Assembly: GCF_000379605.1 (NCBI RefSeq)
Contig: NZ_KB902694.1
Coordinates: 456 to 32,968, forward strand
Source: Rhizobium giardinii bv. giardinii H152
GTDB lineage: Bacteria; Pseudomonadota; Alphaproteobacteria; Rhizobiales; Rhizobiaceae
Length of the DNA: 32,513 nt
Reading direction: 5' to 3'
Every line of letters begins with the position of its first letter. Position 1 is the first letter of the stretch. The notes under the pieces are model-generated. The model was given only the letters and a program-made list of their open reading frames with translations. It was not told where the DNA came from and did no database searches. The translations under genes and the position numbers were made by a program. This document shows positions 8,975 to 17,324 of this stretch, one piece after another.

Positions 8975-9163
8975 CACCCCCCTCCGTCAGCCTTGCTGAC
9001 ATCTTCCCCTCAAGGCGGGAGATCGGTAGCCTGCCGCGCCGTTCGTGTCCTCCAACGGCAAAGCGCATCTTACAGACGCTAAAATTGCTGTACGAGGCAG
9101 CGGCATATGCCATCCGATCTCCCCCCTTGAGGGGGAGATGTCGCAAAGCGACAGAGGGGGGTG
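8975..9163. repeat. RIME-like intergenic palindromic element
   Basis: Two ~50-base arms, 8975-9026 and 9114-9163, are near-perfect inverted copies separated by about 87 bases. Each arm contains two small hairpins of its own: GTCAGC/GCTGAC on the left matches GTCGC/GCGAC on the right, and both carry a CCCCTCAAGG core flanked by TCTCC/GGAGA-type arms. The difference between the arms preserves pairing within each small stem. Elements with this look are frequent between rhizobial genes (Rhizobium-specific intergenic mosaic elements). This one fills nearly all of the 242-base gap between nirD and nasA. Confidence 0.8.
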
Positions 9164-9180
9164 TTTCTTGCTCCATGCGC

Positions 9181-9516
9181 CTATTCCGCCGCCATCATCA
9201 GGCTTTCGAGCGCGATCGAGAGCGCACCGTCCTCGTTGCGAACAGCGATGGTCTTGACCTCGCCCTCATCGGCACCGAGCGCCTTGCCGCTTTCCAGCGA
9301 GATCACCCAGTTGTGCAGCGGGCAGGTGACCGCCTTGCCGTGAACGATGCCCTGGCTGAGCGGCCCGCCTTTATGCGGGCAGTGGTCCTCGATGGCGAAG
9401 ACCTCGTTTTCGGCCGTGCGGAACACGGCGATCTTGCCCTGCGGCGTCTTCACGCAGCGGGCGCCCCGCAGCGGGATGTCGTTGATGTCGCCGATTGCGA
9501 TCCAGTTCGTTTCCAT
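9181..9516 (-). CDS. nirD: Nitrite reductase small subunit, Rieske type
   Basis: NirD is the small partner of the NADH-dependent assimilatory nitrite reductase NirBD. The 111-residue product is a single Rieske domain with the cluster ligands C46-x-H48 (CPHKGG) and C65-x2-H68 (CPLHNW) intact, so it should bind a [2Fe-2S] cluster. Some NirD proteins, such as the enterobacterial ones, lack these cysteines. ATG 9516 has GGAG 8 bases upstream; a GTG at 9525 overlapping the nirB stop is the alternative. It follows nirB by 5 bases and is followed by the RIME-like element. Confidence 0.95.
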   Translation of the reverse strand: METNWIAIGDINDIPLRGARCVKTPQGKIAVFRTAENEVFAIEDHCPHKGGPLSQGIVHGKAVTCPLHNWVISLESGKALGADEGEVKTIAVRNEDGALSIALESLMMAAE

Positions 9517-9521
9517 GTCCG

Positions 9522-11972
9522 TCACTCCGCCGCTTCCGAGTATCCAACCGTTGCCATCGGCCGGAACTCATGCTTGTCCTTGCCGGAGACGCGCTCCGAC
9601 CAGGGGTCGACCTGGGCGAATTTCTGGGAAAAGACGAAGCGGTCGTAATAGGCTTGGCGCTTCTGCGCATCGCCCATGATCTGGCGGCGGATCTCATCGA
9701 GACCGATGCGCTTGGCCCATTTGTAGATGCGCTCCAGATAGCGGCCCTGCTCGCGGTACATCTGCGTCAGCGCCACGATATGCTGCAGCGCCTCGTCCTC
9801 GGTCTTGACGAGGCCGAGCACTTCCGTGCCCTTGATGTCGAGGCCGGCAGCCCCGGCAAAATGGATCTCGAAGCCCGAATCGACGCAGATGACCCCGATA
9901 TCCTTGCAGGTTGCCTCGGCGCAGTTTCGCGGACAGCCGGAGACGGCCATCTTGAGCTTGGCCGGCGTCCACGATCCCCACATGAACTTCTCGATGCGGA
10001 TGCCGAGCCCGGTCGAATCCTGCGTGCCGAAGCGGCACCAGTCGGAACCGACGCAGGTTTTGACTGTGCGCAGGCCCTTCGCATAGGCCTGGCCGGAGAC
10101 GAAGCCCGCCTTGCCGAGATCGGCCCAGACGGCGGGCAGGTCTTCCTTCTCGATGCCGAGCAGGTCGATGCGCTGGCCGCCGGTGACCTTGACGAGCGGC
10201 ACCTCGAACTTGTCAACCACGTCGGCGATGGCGCGCAGTTCCTTCGAATTGGTCACGCCGCCCCACATGCGCGGCACCACCGAATAGGTTCCGTCCTTCT
10301 GGATATTGGCGTGGACGCGCTCGTTGATGAAGCGCGACTGGTAATCGTCGGCATATTCGTCCGGCCAGTCGCAGACGAGGTAGTAGTTGAGGGCCGGGCG
10401 ACATTTGGCGCAGCCGCAGGAGGTCTTCCATTCCAGTTCCTGCATGACGGCCGGAATGGTCTTCAGCCCCTTGGCCTTGATCAGGCGGCGCACGTCGTCA
10501 TGTCCGAGCTCGGTGCAGGCGCACATCGGCTGAACGGCGGCCGGATTGTAGGCGTCGCCGAGCGTGATCGACATCAGCTGTTCGACCAACCCGGTGCAGG
10601 AGCCGCAGGAGGCGGATGCCTTGGTGTGGGCCCGCACGTCGTCGAGCGAGGTCAGTCCCTTCGAGGTGATCGTACCGGTGATCTTGCCCTTGCAGACGCC
10701 GTTGCAGCCGCAGATTTCCGCATCATCCGGCAAGGCTGCAACGGCCGCCATAGGGTCCAGCGGGGACCCTCCCTGGTAGGCCTGGCCGAAAATGAGCGTT
10801 TCACGCATTTCCGATATATCGGTGGCTTTCTTCTTCAGGTCGTTGAACCAGGCGCCATCGGCGGTTTCGCCGTAGAGCACGGTCCCGATGATGCGGTTGT
10901 CCTTCAGCACCAAACGCTTGTAGACACCCGCCGTCGCGTCGCGCAGCACGATCTCCTCGCGGTCGTCGCCCTCAGCGAAATCACCGAGGGAAAAGAGATT
11001 GATGCCGGTGACCTTGAGCTTGGTCGGCGTGTCCGAATGCACGAAGGCGGGCGAGCGGTCGCCGGCGAGATGCGAAGCGGCGATGCGGGCCATTTCGTAG
11101 AGCGGTGCGACGAGGCCGTAGACCATGCCGCCGACCTCGGCGCATTCGCCGAGCGCCAGGATATCGCCATCGGAGGTCTGCATGCCGGCATCGACGACGA
11201 TGCCGCGATTGACAGCAAGCCCCGCTTCCTTGGCGAGACCGGCATTCGGCCGGATGCCGACTGCCATCACCACCAGCGTCGCGGGGATGATCGTGCCGTT
11301 GTCAAGCTCGATGCCCTCGACCTTGCCATCGCCGATGATTGCCTTGGTGTTGGCCTTGCAGATGACCTTGATGCCACGTTCCTCTACGGCTTTCTGCAAG
11401 AGGTAGCCGGCAGCCGGATCGAGCTGACGTTCCATCAGCGTTGGCATCACGTGCAGCACGGTGACATCCATGCCGCGCAAGGCAAGGCCTGCAGCGGCTT
11501 CTAGCCCAAGCAGGCCGCCGCCGATGACGACGGCCTTTTCGCGCGACTGGGCGGCAAGCAGCATCGCCTGCACGTCGTCGAGGTCGCGATAGGTGATGAC
11601 GCCGGGCAGATCCTTGCCGGGCACGGGGATGATGAAGGGAACGGAGCCGGTGGCGATGACGAGCTTGTCATAGCTCTCCGTCACGCCGTGATCGGAGGTG
11701 ACGGTCTTCCTGGCACGGTCGATCGAGACGATCTTGTGGCCCTTGTAGAGCGTGATGCCGTGCTCGATGTACCAGCCATCGCCATGGATGACGATTTCCT
11801 CATAGCTCTTTTCGCCGGACAGGACCGGCGAGAGCATGATGCGGTCGTAGTTGACGCGCGGTTCGGCGTTAAAGATGGTGACCTCATAGAGGCCCGGCGC
11901 CTGTTCCAGCAGATGCTCCAGCATGCGCCCGGGGGCCATGCCGTTGCCGATGATGACAAGGTTCTGGGTCAT
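9522..11972 (-). CDS. nirB: Nitrite reductase large subunit
   Basis: NirB reduces nitrite to ammonium with six electrons from NADH, using FAD, Fe-S centres and siroheme. The order is an N-terminal FAD/NAD domain (VIIGNGMAPGRMLEH, and VVIGGGLLGLEAAAGL near 148-163), then BFD-like cysteine motifs (CGCNGVCKGK, CGSC). Next is a nitrite/sulfite reductase half-domain, and the siroheme/4Fe-4S ligands are C640, C646 and C680, C684 (SGCPRNCAEA). The length of 816 residues is typical. ATG 11972 has GGAG 9 bases upstream and lies 6 bases past the nrtC stop. It should work with NirD and depends on CysG for siroheme. Confidence 0.96.
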   Translation of the reverse strand: MTQNLVIIGNGMAPGRMLEHLLEQAPGLYEVTIFNAEPRVNYDRIMLSPVLSGEKSYEEIVIHGDGWYIEHGITLYKGHKIVSIDRARKTVTSDHGVTESYDKLVIATGSVPFIIPVPGKDLPGVITYRDLDDVQAMLLAAQSREKAVVIGGGLLGLEAAAGLALRGMDVTVLHVMPTLMERQLDPAAGYLLQKAVEERGIKVICKANTKAIIGDGKVEGIELDNGTIIPATLVVMAVGIRPNAGLAKEAGLAVNRGIVVDAGMQTSDGDILALGECAEVGGMVYGLVAPLYEMARIAASHLAGDRSPAFVHSDTPTKLKVTGINLFSLGDFAEGDDREEIVLRDATAGVYKRLVLKDNRIIGTVLYGETADGAWFNDLKKKATDISEMRETLIFGQAYQGGSPLDPMAAVAALPDDAEICGCNGVCKGKITGTITSKGLTSLDDVRAHTKASASCGSCTGLVEQLMSITLGDAYNPAAVQPMCACTELGHDDVRRLIKAKGLKTIPAVMQELEWKTSCGCAKCRPALNYYLVCDWPDEYADDYQSRFINERVHANIQKDGTYSVVPRMWGGVTNSKELRAIADVVDKFEVPLVKVTGGQRIDLLGIEKEDLPAVWADLGKAGFVSGQAYAKGLRTVKTCVGSDWCRFGTQDSTGLGIRIEKFMWGSWTPAKLKMAVSGCPRNCAEATCKDIGVICVDSGFEIHFAGAAGLDIKGTEVLGLVKTEDEALQHIVALTQMYREQGRYLERIYKWAKRIGLDEIRRQIMGDAQKRQAYYDRFVFSQKFAQVDPWSERVSGKDKHEFRPMATVGYSEAAE

Positions 11973-11978
11973 GTCGGG

Positions 11979-12776
11979 TTACTCCGCGGCTTCGACGAAA
12001 CGGTGGCGTTCGTAGAGGAACTTCAGCACGGCCTCGCGGCACTTGAGGTATGTCCGGTCGGAAGCGAGCTCGATGCGGTTGCGCGGCCGGGCAATCGGCA
12101 CGTCGAGGACTTCGCCGATGCAGGCCGCCGGGCCATTGGTCATCATGACGATCCGGTCCGACAAGAGCACTGCTTCATCGACGTCGTGGGTGATCATCAC
12201 CATGGTGTTGCCGAGACGGGAGTGAATTTCCATCACCGCATCCTGCAGATGTGCCCGCGTCAGGGCGTCGAGCGCGCCGAAGGGCTCATCGAGCAGCAGG
12301 ATCTTCGGCTCCATGGCGAGCGCCCGGGCGATGCCGACGCGCTGCTTCATGCCGCCGGAAATCTCTGACGGCCGCTTGTCCTTGGCATGGCCCATCTGCA
12401 CGAGGTCGAGATTGGCCATGACCCAGTCATGCCGTTCCGTCTTGCTTTTCGTCCTGCCGAAAACCTTGGAGACGGCGAGGTTGACGTTCTCATAGACCGT
12501 CAGCCAGGGAAGCAGGCTGTGGTTCTGGAAGACGACGGCGCGTTCCGGTCCGGGTGCATTGACCTCCCGGTTTTCGAGCAGCACGGCTCCGGACGAAACC
12601 GGCGTCAGGCCGGCGATCAGGTTGAGCAGGGTCGACTTGCCGCAGCCCGAATGGCCGATGATCGAGACGAATTCGCCCTTGTCGATCGTCAGGTTGATAC
12701 CCTTCAACACCTCGGCGCGTTGACCACCCCGGTCGAAGTGCTTGTCGATATGGTCGAGTTTGAGATAGGCGCTCAT
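11979..12776 (-). CDS. nrtC: Nitrate ABC transporter ATP-binding protein
   Basis: This 265-residue ATPase drives nitrate import with NrtA and NrtB. Walker A is GHSGCGKST (41-49), the signature is ISGGM (139-143, an isoleucine variant of LSGGQ), and Walker B is LLLDEP (160-165) followed by FGALD. The H-loop histidine is in [10 protein letters not shown]. It is the short form, like NrtD or TauB, without the extra NrtA-like regulatory domain found on cyanobacterial NrtC. ATG 12776 was chosen over the open frame extending to 12917 because GAGGA lies 8 bases before it and the upstream residues are low-complexity Ser/Ala. Ten bases separate it from nrtB. Confidence 0.93.
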   Translation of the reverse strand: MSAYLKLDHIDKHFDRGGQRAEVLKGINLTIDKGEFVSIIGHSGCGKSTLLNLIAGLTPVSSGAVLLENREVNAPGPERAVVFQNHSLLPWLTVYENVNLAVSKVFGRTKSKTERHDWVMANLDLVQMGHAKDKRPSEISGGMKQRVGIARALAMEPKILLLDEPFGALDALTRAHLQDAVMEIHSRLGNTMVMITHDVDEAVLLSDRIVMMTNGPAACIGEVLDVPIARPRNRIELASDRTYLKCREAVLKFLYERHRFVEAAE

Positions 12777-12786
12777 GACTGTATCC

Positions 12787-13680
12787 TCAGTTGGCGGATG
12801 CGCCGCGAGTGACGATGGAGCCGACGGCTGAAACCAGCTTGTCGAGGATGAAGCCGACGACGCCGATATAGGCGAGCGCGACGATGATGTCGGGCAGGCG
12901 CGACGAGTTCCACGCATCCCAGATGAAGAAGCCGATCCCGACGCCCCCGGTCAGCATTTCAGCCGCGACGATGGCGAGCCAGGACAGGCCGACGCCGATG
13001 CGAAGGCCGGTGAAGATGTAAGGGGCTGCCGACGGCAGCATGATTTTGAAGAAGAATTCGAACTGGTTGAGGCACAGCACCTTGGCGACGTTGCGGTAGT
13101 CCTGGGGGATGTTGCGCACGCCGACGGCGGTGTTGATGATCACCGGCCAGATCGAGGTGATGAAGATCACGAAGATCGCGGATGGATTGGAATCCTGGAA
13201 GGCAGCGAGCGACAGCGGCAGCCAGGCGAGCGGCGGAACGGTGCGGAGAATCTGGAAGATCGGATCAAGCCCGCGCATGGCCCAGACGGATTGGCCGATG
13301 ACTGCGCCGATGAGCACGCCTGTGATCGCGGCAAGGCCGAAACCGTAGGCAACGCGCTGCAGCGAGATCAGCACCCGCCAGCCAAGGCCGATATCCTGCG
13401 AGCCGTAGTCGAAGAACGGATAGGCGATCAGGTCGTAGCTTTCTTCCCAGACCTGCGACGGCGGCGGCAGCGTCGCGCCGGCGCCTGAACAGAGGATCTG
13501 CCAGATCGTCAGGATGACGATGAGCACGACGAGCGGCGGCAGGACATTGCGTGCGAGCGCGACCGCGATCTGCTTCGGCTTCGTTTTCGTGGCGGGCCGG
13601 CCGGAGAAGGGCAGGACGCTTGCGCTAGTCTTCGGCAGTTGAGCCGTTGCGATTTTTTCCGTGCGGGCCAGTGCGGGCAT
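12787..13680 (-). CDS. nrtB: Nitrate ABC transporter permease
   Basis: The 297-residue inner-membrane subunit has a basic cytoplasmic N-terminus and then about six hydrophobic segments, the first being [18 protein letters not shown]. The EAA-type loop that contacts the ATPase is around [27 protein letters not shown] in two pieces. [10 protein letters not shown] and [17 protein letters not shown] are typical of the NrtB/SsuC/TauC branch. AGGAG stands 8 bases before ATG 13680. It follows nrtA after a 63-base gap containing a GC-rich hairpin, and overlaps nothing. Nitrate specificity comes from context (nrtA, nasA, nirB) more than from the permease itself. Confidence 0.93.
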   Translation of the reverse strand: MPALARTEKIATAQLPKTSASVLPFSGRPATKTKPKQIAVALARNVLPPLVVLIVILTIWQILCSGAGATLPPPSQVWEESYDLIAYPFFDYGSQDIGLGWRVLISLQRVAYGFGLAAITGVLIGAVIGQSVWAMRGLDPIFQILRTVPPLAWLPLSLAAFQDSNPSAIFVIFITSIWPVIINTAVGVRNIPQDYRNVAKVLCLNQFEFFFKIMLPSAAPYIFTGLRIGVGLSWLAIVAAEMLTGGVGIGFFIWDAWNSSRLPDIIVALAYIGVVGFILDKLVSAVGSIVTRGASAN

Positions 13681-13708
13681 GGAAGAACTCCTGAAAGCTA
13701 AGAGGAAA

Positions 13709-13732
13709 TCGGCGCAGGGGGTCCCGCGCCGA
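13709..13732 (-). other. Intercistronic hairpin between nrtA and nrtB
   Basis: A 7-bp stem (TCGGCGC with GCGCCGA) with a 10-base loop lies just after nrtA, followed on the transcript by UUUCCUCUU. This could be a leaky terminator or a 3' stability hairpin. Either would give more binding protein than permease, as in many ABC importer operons. Confidence 0.55.
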
Positions 13733-13743
13733 GGCTGTTTTGA

Positions 13744-15042
13744 TCAGGACGCGGCCTTGATCGACAGGCTATCGAGATAGGCAGAGGGGTTTTCCGGATC
13801 GAAGACCTTGCCGTCGAAGAAGGTTTCCTTGCCGCGCGAGGTCGAGGCCGGAATGTCGGCTGCCGCGACACCGAGGTCGGCTGCGGCTGCACGCCAGATG
13901 TCCTCGCGGTTCACCTGATCGACCAGTGCCTTGATGTTCGTGTCAGGCGCCAGCTTGCCCCAGCGGATGTTCTCGGCCATGAACCAGGTGTCGTGGCTCT
14001 TGAACGGGTAGGAAGCACCGTTCGCCCAGAATTTCATGTAGAGGTCGGTGCCGTGCGCAACGCGGCCGTTGCCGTAGTTGATGTCGCCCTTCAGCCGGCC
14101 GATGATGTCTTTCACCGGCACGTTGAACCATTGCCGCTTGCCGACGATCGCGGCCATCTCGTCCTTGTTGTCCATGCTTTCGCACCACATCTGGGCTTCC
14201 ATCACGGCCATCATCAGCGCCTTGGCGGCGTTGGGGTTCTTCTCGACCCAATCGGCGCGCATGCCTAGCGCCTTTTCCGGATGTCCCTTCCAAAGTTCGC
14301 CGGTCGATGCTGCGGTAAAGCCGATGCCCTGATTGACGAGCTGTTCGTTCCACGGTTCGCCGACACAGAAACAGTCCATGTTGCCGACCTTCATGTTCGC
14401 CACCATCTGCGGCGGCGGCACGACGATGGTCGAGACGTCCTTGTCCGGGTCGATGCCGCCTGCGGCCAGCCAGTAGCGGATCCAGAGATCATGGGTGCCG
14501 CCGGGGAAGGTCATCGCCACCTTCACTTCGCCGCCGTCAGCCTTCTTTTTCTCAAAAGCGGCCTTCAGCTTCGAGGCGTCGAGCTGGACGCCGGTATCGG
14601 CATATTCCTTGGCAACGGAGATCGCCTGGCTGTCACAGTTCAGGCGGGCGAGGATCGCCATCGGTACGGGAACGTTGTTCTGCGTCACCTTGCCGGTGTG
14701 CATGAGATACGGCATCGGCGAGAGGATATGGGCACCATCGATGCCGTTGGCTGCACCGCCGAGGACGAGGTTGTCGCGTGTCGCGCCCCAGGAAGCCTGC
14801 TTGGCAACCTCGACGTCCGGAAGCCCGTGCTTTTCGAAAAAGCCTTTTTCCTTGGCGATGATCAGCGCCGCCGAATCGGTCAGCGCGATGTAGCCAAGCT
14901 TGACGCCGGTCACTTCCGGGCCTGCGCCGGCGGCAAAGGCGCCCGACGGGAAGGCCGTCTTGATGGCGCCGAACAGCGCAGCGGTGGCGGTCGTTTTGAG
15001 TAGGCTGCGGCGGCTGATGCCGTTGCTGAAAGTCGTCTTCAT
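13744..15042 (-). CDS. nrtA: Nitrate-binding protein of the ABC importer, Tat-exported
   Basis: NrtA captures nitrate in the periplasm. The 432-residue product begins with a twin-arginine signal: R11-R12 in SRRSLLK, then a hydrophobic Ala-rich stretch ending near AFAAGAG. The mature part has motifs shared with NasS: GYIALTDSAALIIA, a helix with HILSPMPYLMHTGK, FPGGTHDLWIRYWLAAGGIDP in two adjoining parts, and DCFCVGEPWNEQLV. ATG 15042 is preferred: GAGGG lies 8 bases upstream and it starts the signal peptide. The frame extends to 15138, but that region is the structured RNA leader. It is first in the structural operon. Confidence 0.95.
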   Translation of the reverse strand: MKTTFSNGISRRSLLKTTATAALFGAIKTAFPSGAFAAGAGPEVTGVKLGYIALTDSAALIIAKEKGFFEKHGLPDVEVAKQASWGATRDNLVLGGAANGIDGAHILSPMPYLMHTGKVTQNNVPVPMAILARLNCDSQAISVAKEYADTGVQLDASKLKAAFEKKKADGGEVKVAMTFPGGTHDLWIRYWLAAGGIDPDKDVSTIVVPPPQMVANMKVGNMDCFCVGEPWNEQLVNQGIGFTAASTGELWKGHPEKALGMRADWVEKNPNAAKALMMAVMEAQMWCESMDNKDEMAAIVGKRQWFNVPVKDIIGRLKGDINYGNGRVAHGTDLYMKFWANGASYPFKSHDTWFMAENIRWGKLAPDTNIKALVDQVNREDIWRAAAADLGVAAADIPASTSRGKETFFDGKVFDPENPSAYLDSLSIKAAS

Positions 15043-15214
15043 GAACAGTTCCCTCTGCTGTGGCCGGTCGGATTTGGGCAATAAAAAAACGCCGCTCGGA
15101 GATTTGCGTCTTCGGGAAGGAGGAATCCCGGACTGCAAAACCCTTGCGACGTCGATGTCTTTTGCGAACGCCTATCGGGCGTTCGTCTTACTGCGGTCGC
15201 CATTGACCGGAGCG
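15043..15214 (-). promoter_or_regulatory. Predicted NasT-responsive (ANTAR) mRNA leader of nrtA
   Basis: The ~172-base leader between the predicted sigma-54 start (near 15214) and nrtA is rich in structure. Hairpin 1 (15209-15194) has a 5-bp stem CGGTC/GACCG and the hexaloop AATGGC, with A at loop position 1 and G at position 4 as ANTAR proteins require; two more pairs extend it beyond a C-C mismatch. A second hairpin (15185-15165) is strong, 8 bp, but has a 5-base loop without the signature. A third (15165-15135) presents ATCGAC, again A1/G4, on a short GAC/GTC stem above GCAAAA/TTTTGC. A terminator-like hairpin follows. Which element is the second ANTAR hairpin is uncertain. Confidence 0.7.
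15083..15112 (-). terminator. Leader terminator controlled by NasT (predicted)
   Basis: On the minus strand AAGACGC (15112-15106) can pair with GCGTTTT (15092-15086), three GC plus weaker pairs including one G-U, and the 3' arm runs into seven T (15089-15083). The stem is modest, as expected for a terminator that must be overridden. It ends about 40 bases before the nrtA start codon. Confidence 0.55.
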
Positions 15215-15224
15215 ATTCATGTCA

Positions 15225-15240
15225 TGCAAAGCCCGTGCCA
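15225..15240 (-). promoter_or_regulatory. Sigma-54 promoter of the nrtA operon
   Basis: TGGCACGGGCTTTGCA on the minus strand matches the RpoN consensus TGGCACG-N4-TTGCA at every specified base. The -12 C is at 15226, placing the start near 15214, at the base of ANTAR hairpin 1. Sigma-54 promoters need an enhancer protein; NtrC is the expected one for nitrogen genes. I could not identify a convincing NtrC dyad in the 160 bases upstream. Confidence 0.85.
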
Positions 15241-15403
15241 GTTTGGAGCGGAAAAATTATGGCCTTGAAATTGTATGGATTTTTGCGCCGATTTGCCGAA
15301 TGAGTAATTTTTGATCGATGCTGTATTGTGCTAAAAATTTCATCTGTTGCTTTTGCGGCAGCAAGTTCAGGTGCGAATTTTGTGCAATGCAAAAGCTGCG
15401 GCG

Positions 15404-16690
15404 CTAGATTTCGTCGCCGGCGTGGCCGCCGAGCGCCGAGCTTTTGACCGCGAACCCGGCAATATAGTCATCCATCCGGAGCGGGTCGAAAATCTGCCCG
15501 TCCAGGAAGCGGTCTCCGTCCAAGGCTCCTTCGACGCGAATATCGTCATCCAGCAGTGGTGCGACGTTCGCCCCAAGCGCCAGGCGGTAAATATCGGGCC
15601 TATAGGCCGCCGCTGCCGCCGTCATGCCGGCGGAGGAAAGATCGGTCTGGCCCCAGCGGATCATCTGGCTGTAGATCCACAGGGCCTGGCTCGGACGCGG
15701 ATAGTTGGCGAACCCGGCATGGAAGGCGAAATAGCTGTCGATGATGCGCCGGTTGCCCCGGTCATCGAGATTGAATTCGCCGGCCAGCACGCGGCGGATG
15801 ATGTCGACCGGTGCAGCGAGATACCGTGCATCGGCGAGCGCTTCCGCCAGGGCGTCGTGATTGTCCGGACGGTCGCACCAGCGGGCCGCCGCATCCAGCG
15901 CGACGATCAGTCGAGAGACCGTTTCCGGATGCGTCTCAGCCCATTCGGGCCGCATGCCGATCACCTTTTCCGGCGCGGACGGCCAGATGTCCTGCTTGGC
16001 GGCGACGATACGGCCGACGCCGCGCTCCGAGGCGACCATGTTCCAGGGCGCGCCGACGCAGAAGCCGTCGATGGCGCCGGCGGCGAGAGCGTCCGACGTC
16101 ATCGGCGGTGGCACGACGACGAGCTTGACGTCGCGGTCCGGATCGATGCCGCCTGCCGCCAGCCAGTAGCGGAATTCGTAATTGTGCGAGGAGAAGGGGT
16201 AGGTGACGCCCAATGTCGGCAAGGGTTCGCCGCGCGCCTTCAACTCTCCAATAACCTTCGCAAGCGCGTGCGCGTTCTCCAGGGCGCCCGCCGTTTCAGG
16301 CAAGGCCGCCGTCTCGCGCATCCGGGCAAAAAGCCGTGTCGACAGCGTGATCGCATTGCCGCCGCGCCCCAACGAGAAGGGCGTGATCGTCGGCGACGGG
16401 TTGGAGCCGAGACCGAGCATCGAGGCGACGGGCATGGGCGAGAGCATATGGGCAATGTCGAACTGCCGAAAGGCGAGCCGATCGCGGACGTTCGCCCAGG
16501 AAACGTCCTTGACCAGGTTGAGGGTGAGGCCTTCCTTCTGTGCAAAGCCGAACTCGCAAGCGGCGATCAGCACCGAGGCGTCGACCAGCGGAATGAAACC
16601 GGCGCGCAGGGTGCGCGAACCTTCGCCGGCAAGGCCTGCCGGTGCGGCAAGGCGGCCGTCGCCGCTCAATTCCGTGAGGTTGGTGATCAT
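15404..16690 (-). CDS. nasS: Nitrate/nitrite sensor NasS
   Basis: NasS is a cytoplasmic relative of NrtA that binds nitrate or nitrite and, without ligand, sequesters NasT. The 428-residue product resembles NrtA along its length (FIPLVDASVLIAACE, HMLSPMPVASML, SSHNYEFRYWLAAGGIDP, DGFCVGAPWNMV). It has no signal peptide, which separates NasS from NrtA. ATG 16690 has GGAG 5 bases upstream; a GTG at 16696 with GGGAG 8 bases upstream is nearly as good. It lies 46 bases after nasT, in the same direction, and ends 163 bases before the sigma-54 site. Confidence 0.92.
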   Translation of the reverse strand: MITNLTELSGDGRLAAPAGLAGEGSRTLRAGFIPLVDASVLIAACEFGFAQKEGLTLNLVKDVSWANVRDRLAFRQFDIAHMLSPMPVASMLGLGSNPSPTITPFSLGRGGNAITLSTRLFARMRETAALPETAGALENAHALAKVIGELKARGEPLPTLGVTYPFSSHNYEFRYWLAAGGIDPDRDVKLVVVPPPMTSDALAAGAIDGFCVGAPWNMVASERGVGRIVAAKQDIWPSAPEKVIGMRPEWAETHPETVSRLIVALDAAARWCDRPDNHDALAEALADARYLAAPVDIIRRVLAGEFNLDDRGNRRIIDSYFAFHAGFANYPRPSQALWIYSQMIRWGQTDLSSAGMTAAAAAYRPDIYRLALGANVAPLLDDDIRVEGALDGDRFLDGQIFDPLRMDDYIAGFAVKSSALGGHAGDEI

Positions 16691-16736
16691 GTTCACTCCA
16701 ATGTCTCCCGGAAGATGTCGGACTGGCGCGCGCTCA

Positions 16737-17324
16737 TCACATCAGCAATCCTGCCGCTGTAACCACGCTCTGGGCGATATCCGATATCTTCTTCTTTTCG
16801 TTCATGGCCGTCTGGCGCAGCAGCGCAAAGGCCTGCTCTTCGGAAAGGCCGCGCATCTTCATCAGGATGCCCTTGGCCCGCTCGATGATCTTGCGTTCCT
16901 CCAGCGCCGACTTGGCGTCGGCGAGTTCCCGCTGCAGCCGGCTGAAGGCATTGAAGCGGCTGACGGCCATGTCGAGAATGGGCTTGACGCGCTCCTTCTT
17001 CAGGCCGTCGACGATGTAAGCGGAGACGCCGGCTTCCACCGCCGCCTCGATCGAGGCCGTGTCGGAGCGATCGACGAACATGGCAATCGGCCGGCCGACC
17101 GTGCGGGTGAGCTGGAACAGGTGCTCCATCATGTCGCGATTGGGGTTTTCAAGATCGATGACGATCACGTCCGGCTGCAGCGTCTCGATGATTCGAGCGA
17201 TGCCATTGACTTCATGGACCACGGTTACTTTCGTGTGGCCGGCCTCGCGCAATCCTTCCTCGATGATGGAGGCGCGGATCGCGTTCTCATCGATGACGAG
17301 AATGGTGAGGTCAAAATAAGCCAT
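16737..17324 (-). CDS. nasT: ANTAR-domain antiterminator NasT
   Basis: NasT binds hairpins in the leader RNA of nitrate assimilation genes and lets polymerase pass the terminator. The 195-residue protein has an N-terminal receiver-like domain (LVIDENAIR, then VIDLENP with D57 at the usual phosphorylation site). A coiled linker near 128-145 leads to a C-terminal ANTAR domain (about 130-190) with ERAKGILMKMRGLSEEQAF, ALLRQTAM and a final SDIAQSVV helix. ATG 17324 starts the receiver cleanly; the frame open to 17483 does not look coding. NasS, encoded next, is its ligand-controlled partner. It likely acts on the leader at 15043-15214. Confidence 0.94.
   Translation of the reverse strand: MAYFDLTILVIDENAIRASIIEEGLREAGHTKVTVVHEVNGIARIIETLQPDVIVIDLENPNRDMMEHLFQLTRTVGRPIAMFVDRSDTASIEAAVEAGVSAYIVDGLKKERVKPILDMAVSRFNAFSRLQRELADAKSALEERKIIERAKGILMKMRGLSEEQAFALLRQTAMNEKKKISDIAQSVVTAAGLLM

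Noticed and set aside
6959..9082. 707-codon plus-strand open frame opposite nasA
   Set aside because: It is antisense to nasA, with low-complexity Gly/Arg/Asp composition and no recognisable motif.
8975..9163. Repeat pair considered as an insertion sequence or CRISPR
   Set aside because: There is no transposase ORF, no target duplication and only two inverted arms without regular spacers; it fits a RIME-like element.
9495..11504. 669-codon plus-strand open frame opposite nirB
   Set aside because: It is an antisense shadow of nirB, which has all catalytic motifs; such frames are common in GC-rich genes.
15241..15403. NtrC enhancer sites upstream of the sigma-54 promoter
   Set aside because: Several GCAC/TGCA half-motifs and a TTTTG-N7-CAAAA dyad occur, but none forms a convincing NtrC dyad with GGTGCA arms.
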